Of a stretch of 64,000 nucleotides of DNA, positions 61,914 to 64,000 are shown piece after piece. The position numbers and the translations under genes are program-made. This stretch comes from JAJYVT01 sp035534455 (GTDB taxonomy: Bacteria > Actinomycetota > Acidimicrobiia > Acidimicrobiales > RAAP-2): positions 1 to 64,000 of the forward strand of contig DATLRV010000055.1 of NCBI GenBank assembly GCA_035534455.1, in the 5' to 3' direction. Every line of letters begins with the position of its first letter. Within the stretch, counting starts at the first letter, position 1. The notes beneath the pieces were generated by a model. The model was not told where the DNA came from. It did no database searches and worked only from the letters and a program-made list of their open reading frames with translations.

Positions 61914-62452
61914 CGCCCGCCGCACTCCGCGTCGGCGCGCGCTCCTGGAACGGTGGACGAGTCGCCGCGCTCGTCGCGGGGACCGGGGCCCGGTGCCCGC
62001 CACCGTGGGAGCAGGGCGACCGCGATCACGAGCACGACCCCGACGGTGATGCACGCGTCCGCCACGTTGAAGGTGGGCCAGTGGCTGAGCGTGATGAAGT
62101 CGACCACCTGGCCGTGGTGTCCGCGGAACAGGCGGTCGCCGGCATTGCCGAGCGCCCCGCCGAGCACCAGCCCGTAGGCGACCGCCAGGACGATCCGTCG
62201 CGTCTGCCAGGCCAGCCAGCCGATGCCGAGGAGCAGGACGACGACGAGCGGCACCAGCCAGTCCCCAGCCCCCGAGAACAGGCTGAACGCCGTTCCGGAG
62301 TTGTACGCGAGCCCGAGGCCCAGGGGTCCGACGAGGTGGGCGTGGCCGTGCAGATCCGCGAGCACCCACGACGTCGTGGCCTGGTCGGCCGCGATCACGA
62401 CCGCCGCGACGGCGGCGGTCACGAGGACGGCCCGGTGCCGTCCGCCGGTCAG
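61910..62452 (-). CDS. lspA: lipoprotein signal peptidase, probable CTG start
   Basis: LspA cuts signal peptides of prolipoproteins. Four membrane segments with VIAADQATTSWVL, YNSGTAFSLFSG, LGGALGNAGDRLFRG and TFNVADACITVGV; the last two hold the catalytic Asp pair. CTG 62452 overlaps the stop of the TraR/DksA gene as CTGA and gives 180 residues with a full first membrane segment; GTG 62422 would trim it by ten residues. The C-terminus is an extended basic/acidic tail. Confidence 0.93.
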   Translation of the reverse strand: MTGGRHRAVLVTAAVAAVVIAADQATTSWVLADLHGHAHLVGPLGLGLAYNSGTAFSLFSGAGDWLVPLVVVLLLGIGWLAWQTRRIVLAVAYGLVLGGALGNAGDRLFRGHHGQVVDFITLSHWPTFNVADACITVGVVLVIAVALLPRWRAPGPGPRDERGDSSTVPGARADAECGGR

Positions 62453-63462
62453 CGGCGCGACAGTCCCCCGCTCTTGCACGCCACACACAATCTCGCGTAG
62501 GGCAGCGCCTTGAGCCGCGGCTTGGGGATGGGCTGCTGGCACCGCTCGCAGGCGCCGTAGGTGCCGTTGGCGACCTTTGCCATCGCGGCGTCGATCTCCT
62601 CGACGGCCACGAGGGCCTGCGCCGAGAGCGCGAGGTCGCGCTCCCGGTCGACGGTGACCGTGCCACCCTCGCCCGACTCCTCGTCGAACTGCACGTCGCC
62701 GGGCTCGCGCTCTTGGGCGAGCGAGTCCGCCTCCGCCTTCAGGTCCGAGGCCTGGGCGAGGTAGACCGCGCGCTCGCTCTCGAGAAGCTGGCGCTGCTCG
62801 TCGAGGAACTTGGCGTCCTGGGCGTAGGGGCCGGCGAGCGCGCGGCGGGGCGGGGCCTTCTTGACGGCCGCGGGTGTGGCCGTCTTGGTGGTGGCGGCGG
62901 CCTTGGGCGGAGCCCCCGCATTCGCCGGAGCGGCCTTCGAGGCGGCCGTCGGGGAGGCGGGCTGCTGCGTCGTCTTGGCCGCCTTGGCGACCGTGGGCTC
63001 GGCGGGTGCCCGCCGCTCCTTCGCGGTCCGAGAGGTCGAGGTCACTGCCTTCTTCACCGTCTCCTTCGTGGCCGACTTCTTGTCGGCTTTCTTGTCGGCT
63101 CCCGTCGTCTTGGTCACTGCGGCACTTCGCGGCGGCGCGGCGCTCCCGCGGTCGCTCGCCGCGGACCGCGCCGGAGCCTTCTCCGGTGCGGCGGCGCGGG
63201 GGCGCGCGGCGTTTGAGGTCTTCTTCGGCGCGGACTTCGCCGCAGGCGCCGTCCCGGTGGCGCCGGTCGCACGGCTGCTGGCGACCTTACCCACCCCGCG
63301 GTCCTTTCCCACGGCGGCTCGGGCCGCCTTCTTCGAGCCTGCCTGGGAGCCCGTGGCCCTCGCCGACGTCGTCGACCGCTTCTTGACCGTTCGCGACGCC
63401 CGGCTCGCCGATTGCGACTTGCGCGTCCCCCTCGACGCACGCGCCGTCGTCGCTGGCGTCAT
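62449..63462 (-). CDS. TraR/DksA zinc-finger protein with histone H1-like tail
   Basis: Residues 225-337 form a DksA/TraR-type unit: a coiled-coil with FLDEQRQLLESERAVYLAQ and LAVEEIDAAM-like helix, then the zinc finger GACERCQQPIPKPRLKALPYARLCVACK. Residues 1-215 are Ala/Lys/Ser/Thr/Pro-rich with repeated AAK/KK-A units like histone H1 tails. It probably binds RNA polymerase and perhaps DNA. ATG 63462 has GAGAGGAGG and a good promoter (63522-63550). Confidence 0.88.
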   Translation of the reverse strand: MTPATTARASRGTRKSQSASRASRTVKKRSTTSARATGSQAGSKKAARAAVGKDRGVGKVASSRATGATGTAPAAKSAPKKTSNAARPRAAAPEKAPARSAASDRGSAAPPRSAAVTKTTGADKKADKKSATKETVKKAVTSTSRTAKERRAPAEPTVAKAAKTTQQPASPTAASKAAPANAGAPPKAAATTKTATPAAVKKAPPRRALAGPYAQDAKFLDEQRQLLESERAVYLAQASDLKAEADSLAQEREPGDVQFDEESGEGGTVTVDRERDLALSAQALVAVEEIDAAMAKVANGTYGACERCQQPIPKPRLKALPYARLCVACKSGGLSRR

Positions 63463-63521
63463 CTGGGCCTCCTCTCACCGCCTCACCGCCGGGCACACCG
63501 CTGCCCATGCGGGAGGCGGTG

Positions 63522-63550
63522 ACCCTAGCGGACCGCGCGCGACAGTTCAA
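63522..63550 (-). promoter_or_regulatory. promoter of the TraR/DksA-type gene
   Basis: TTGAAC (63550-63545), 17-base spacer and TAGGGT (63527-63522) on the minus strand. It is the best -35/-10 pair in the window, with a 60-base leader and strong ribosome site. Confidence 0.65.
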
Positions 63551-63592
63551 CCATGCCGACGTCGGTGCGCGGCGACGAGGGCGAACAGACCC

Positions 63593-64000
63593 TCAATCGC
63601 CGAGTCGATGCTCCTCGGCCCCGGTCCCTTCCCGCCCCGCCCCGAAGAGGCCGCCGTTGAGGACCCCCAGCCGGGCGCCGACCGCGGCCTGGGTCCGCTC
63701 CGGTCCGGAGTGCGAGGGCGTGCCGGCCGGCGCTTGGCGATCCGGCTGCGCCGGAGCATCCGGCGCCGCGTTCGGCCGGGCCCCGCCTCCGCCCGGGGGC
63801 GATCCGCCGCTTCCCACTCCGGCGCCGTCGGCCCGACCGGCACTCGGCGCGCCGGCGCCTGTGTGCCGCCGCGGAGGCGCCGCGGGCGGTGCGGGCGGTG
63901 CGGGCGGTGCGGAGCCCTCCTGCGCTCGCTCGGGCGCCGGGCGCGGTGCCGGCGGCTGCATCCGCTCGTCCACCCACCGGAGCGCCTCCGCGAGCGAGTC
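63593..64000 (-). CDS. partial protein of unknown function, cut by the window edge
   Basis: The frame is open from the edge and encodes the last 135 residues. They start DSLAEALRWVDERMQPPAP, a helical patch, then a Pro/Ala/Gly-rich disordered stretch and end GLFGAGREGTGAEEHRLGD. Third codon positions are GC-rich, which supports coding. Neighbours in related genomes (DivIVA, SepF, YggT) suggest a cell-division gene but nothing in this part proves it. Confidence 0.5.
   Translation of the reverse strand, partial: DSLAEALRWVDERMQPPAPRPAPERAQEGSAPPAPPAPPAAPPRRHTGAGAPSAGRADGAGVGSGGSPPGGGGARPNAAPDAPAQPDRQAPAGTPSHSGPERTQAAVGARLGVLNGGLFGAGREGTGAEEHRLGD

Noticed and set aside
63547..63843. 98-residue frame overlapping the right-edge gene
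   Set aside because: Lower codon quality than the frame chosen; likely shadow.

Overview
The window is very GC-rich DNA with densely packed genes, mostly on the minus strand, and almost no space between them. It looks like a chromosomal segment of an actinobacterium. The lineage markers are an actinobacterial-type integration host factor (mihF), a bacterial proteasome activator homologue (Bpa), menaquinone genes, a PriA without recognisable helicase motifs, and a group 2 sigma factor. The class Acidimicrobiia is my best guess from gene content and order; this is an inference.

Layout. Positions 1-1990 are an accessory patch: an IS1595/ISXO2-type transposase remnant, a class II (serine-like) tRNA with an isoleucine GAU anticodon, a terminator hairpin, scrambled copies of tRNA pieces, and three small genes of unknown function. 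Positions 2016-7517 hold infC-rpmI-rplT-trmH-pheS-pheT. Positions 8152-12169 hold ribD-ribBA-ribH-hisG and a cold-shock-like gene. Two plus-strand genes follow: a large adenylate cyclase/ATPase regulator and a malic enzyme. From 42599 down to 17737 runs a 25 kb block of minus-strand genes: nfu, a prepilin peptidase, the shikimate genes aroC-aroK-aroB-aroQ, pepP, efp, nusB, pyrimidine genes (pyrR, pyrB, pyrC, carA, carB, pyrD, pyrF), mihF, gmk, rpoZ, coaBC, metK, priA, def, fmt, rpe and a CoA-transferase. Positions 42630-45148 hold small or poorly known genes. Positions 45168-52073 carry tyrS and menaquinone genes (menD, menH, menA, menB, menE). Positions 52094-59792 hold an SDR dehydrogenase, a DUF255 protein, two unknown genes, bpa, a phosphodiesterase-like protein, an Rrf2 regulator and a histidine phosphatase. 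Positions 60087-64000 hold a sigma factor, rluD, lspA, a TraR/DksA-type protein with a histone H1-like tail, and a gene cut by the window edge.

Translation signals are the main theme. Coupled genes overlap by four bases as ATGA, GTGA and, in five cases (trmH, fmt, priA, gmk, lspA), CTGA. In those five no ATG, GTG or TTG fits, so CTG initiation is likely. infC appears to start with ATA. At least seventeen genes have a TANNNT -10 box only 6-9 bases before the start codon, which predicts leaderless mRNAs. Between menB and menA an 11-base tandem repeat forms three four-codon mini-ORFs chained by GTGA overlaps, a possible stop-start relay. The most unusual single object is the serine-type tRNA with the isoleucine anticodon.
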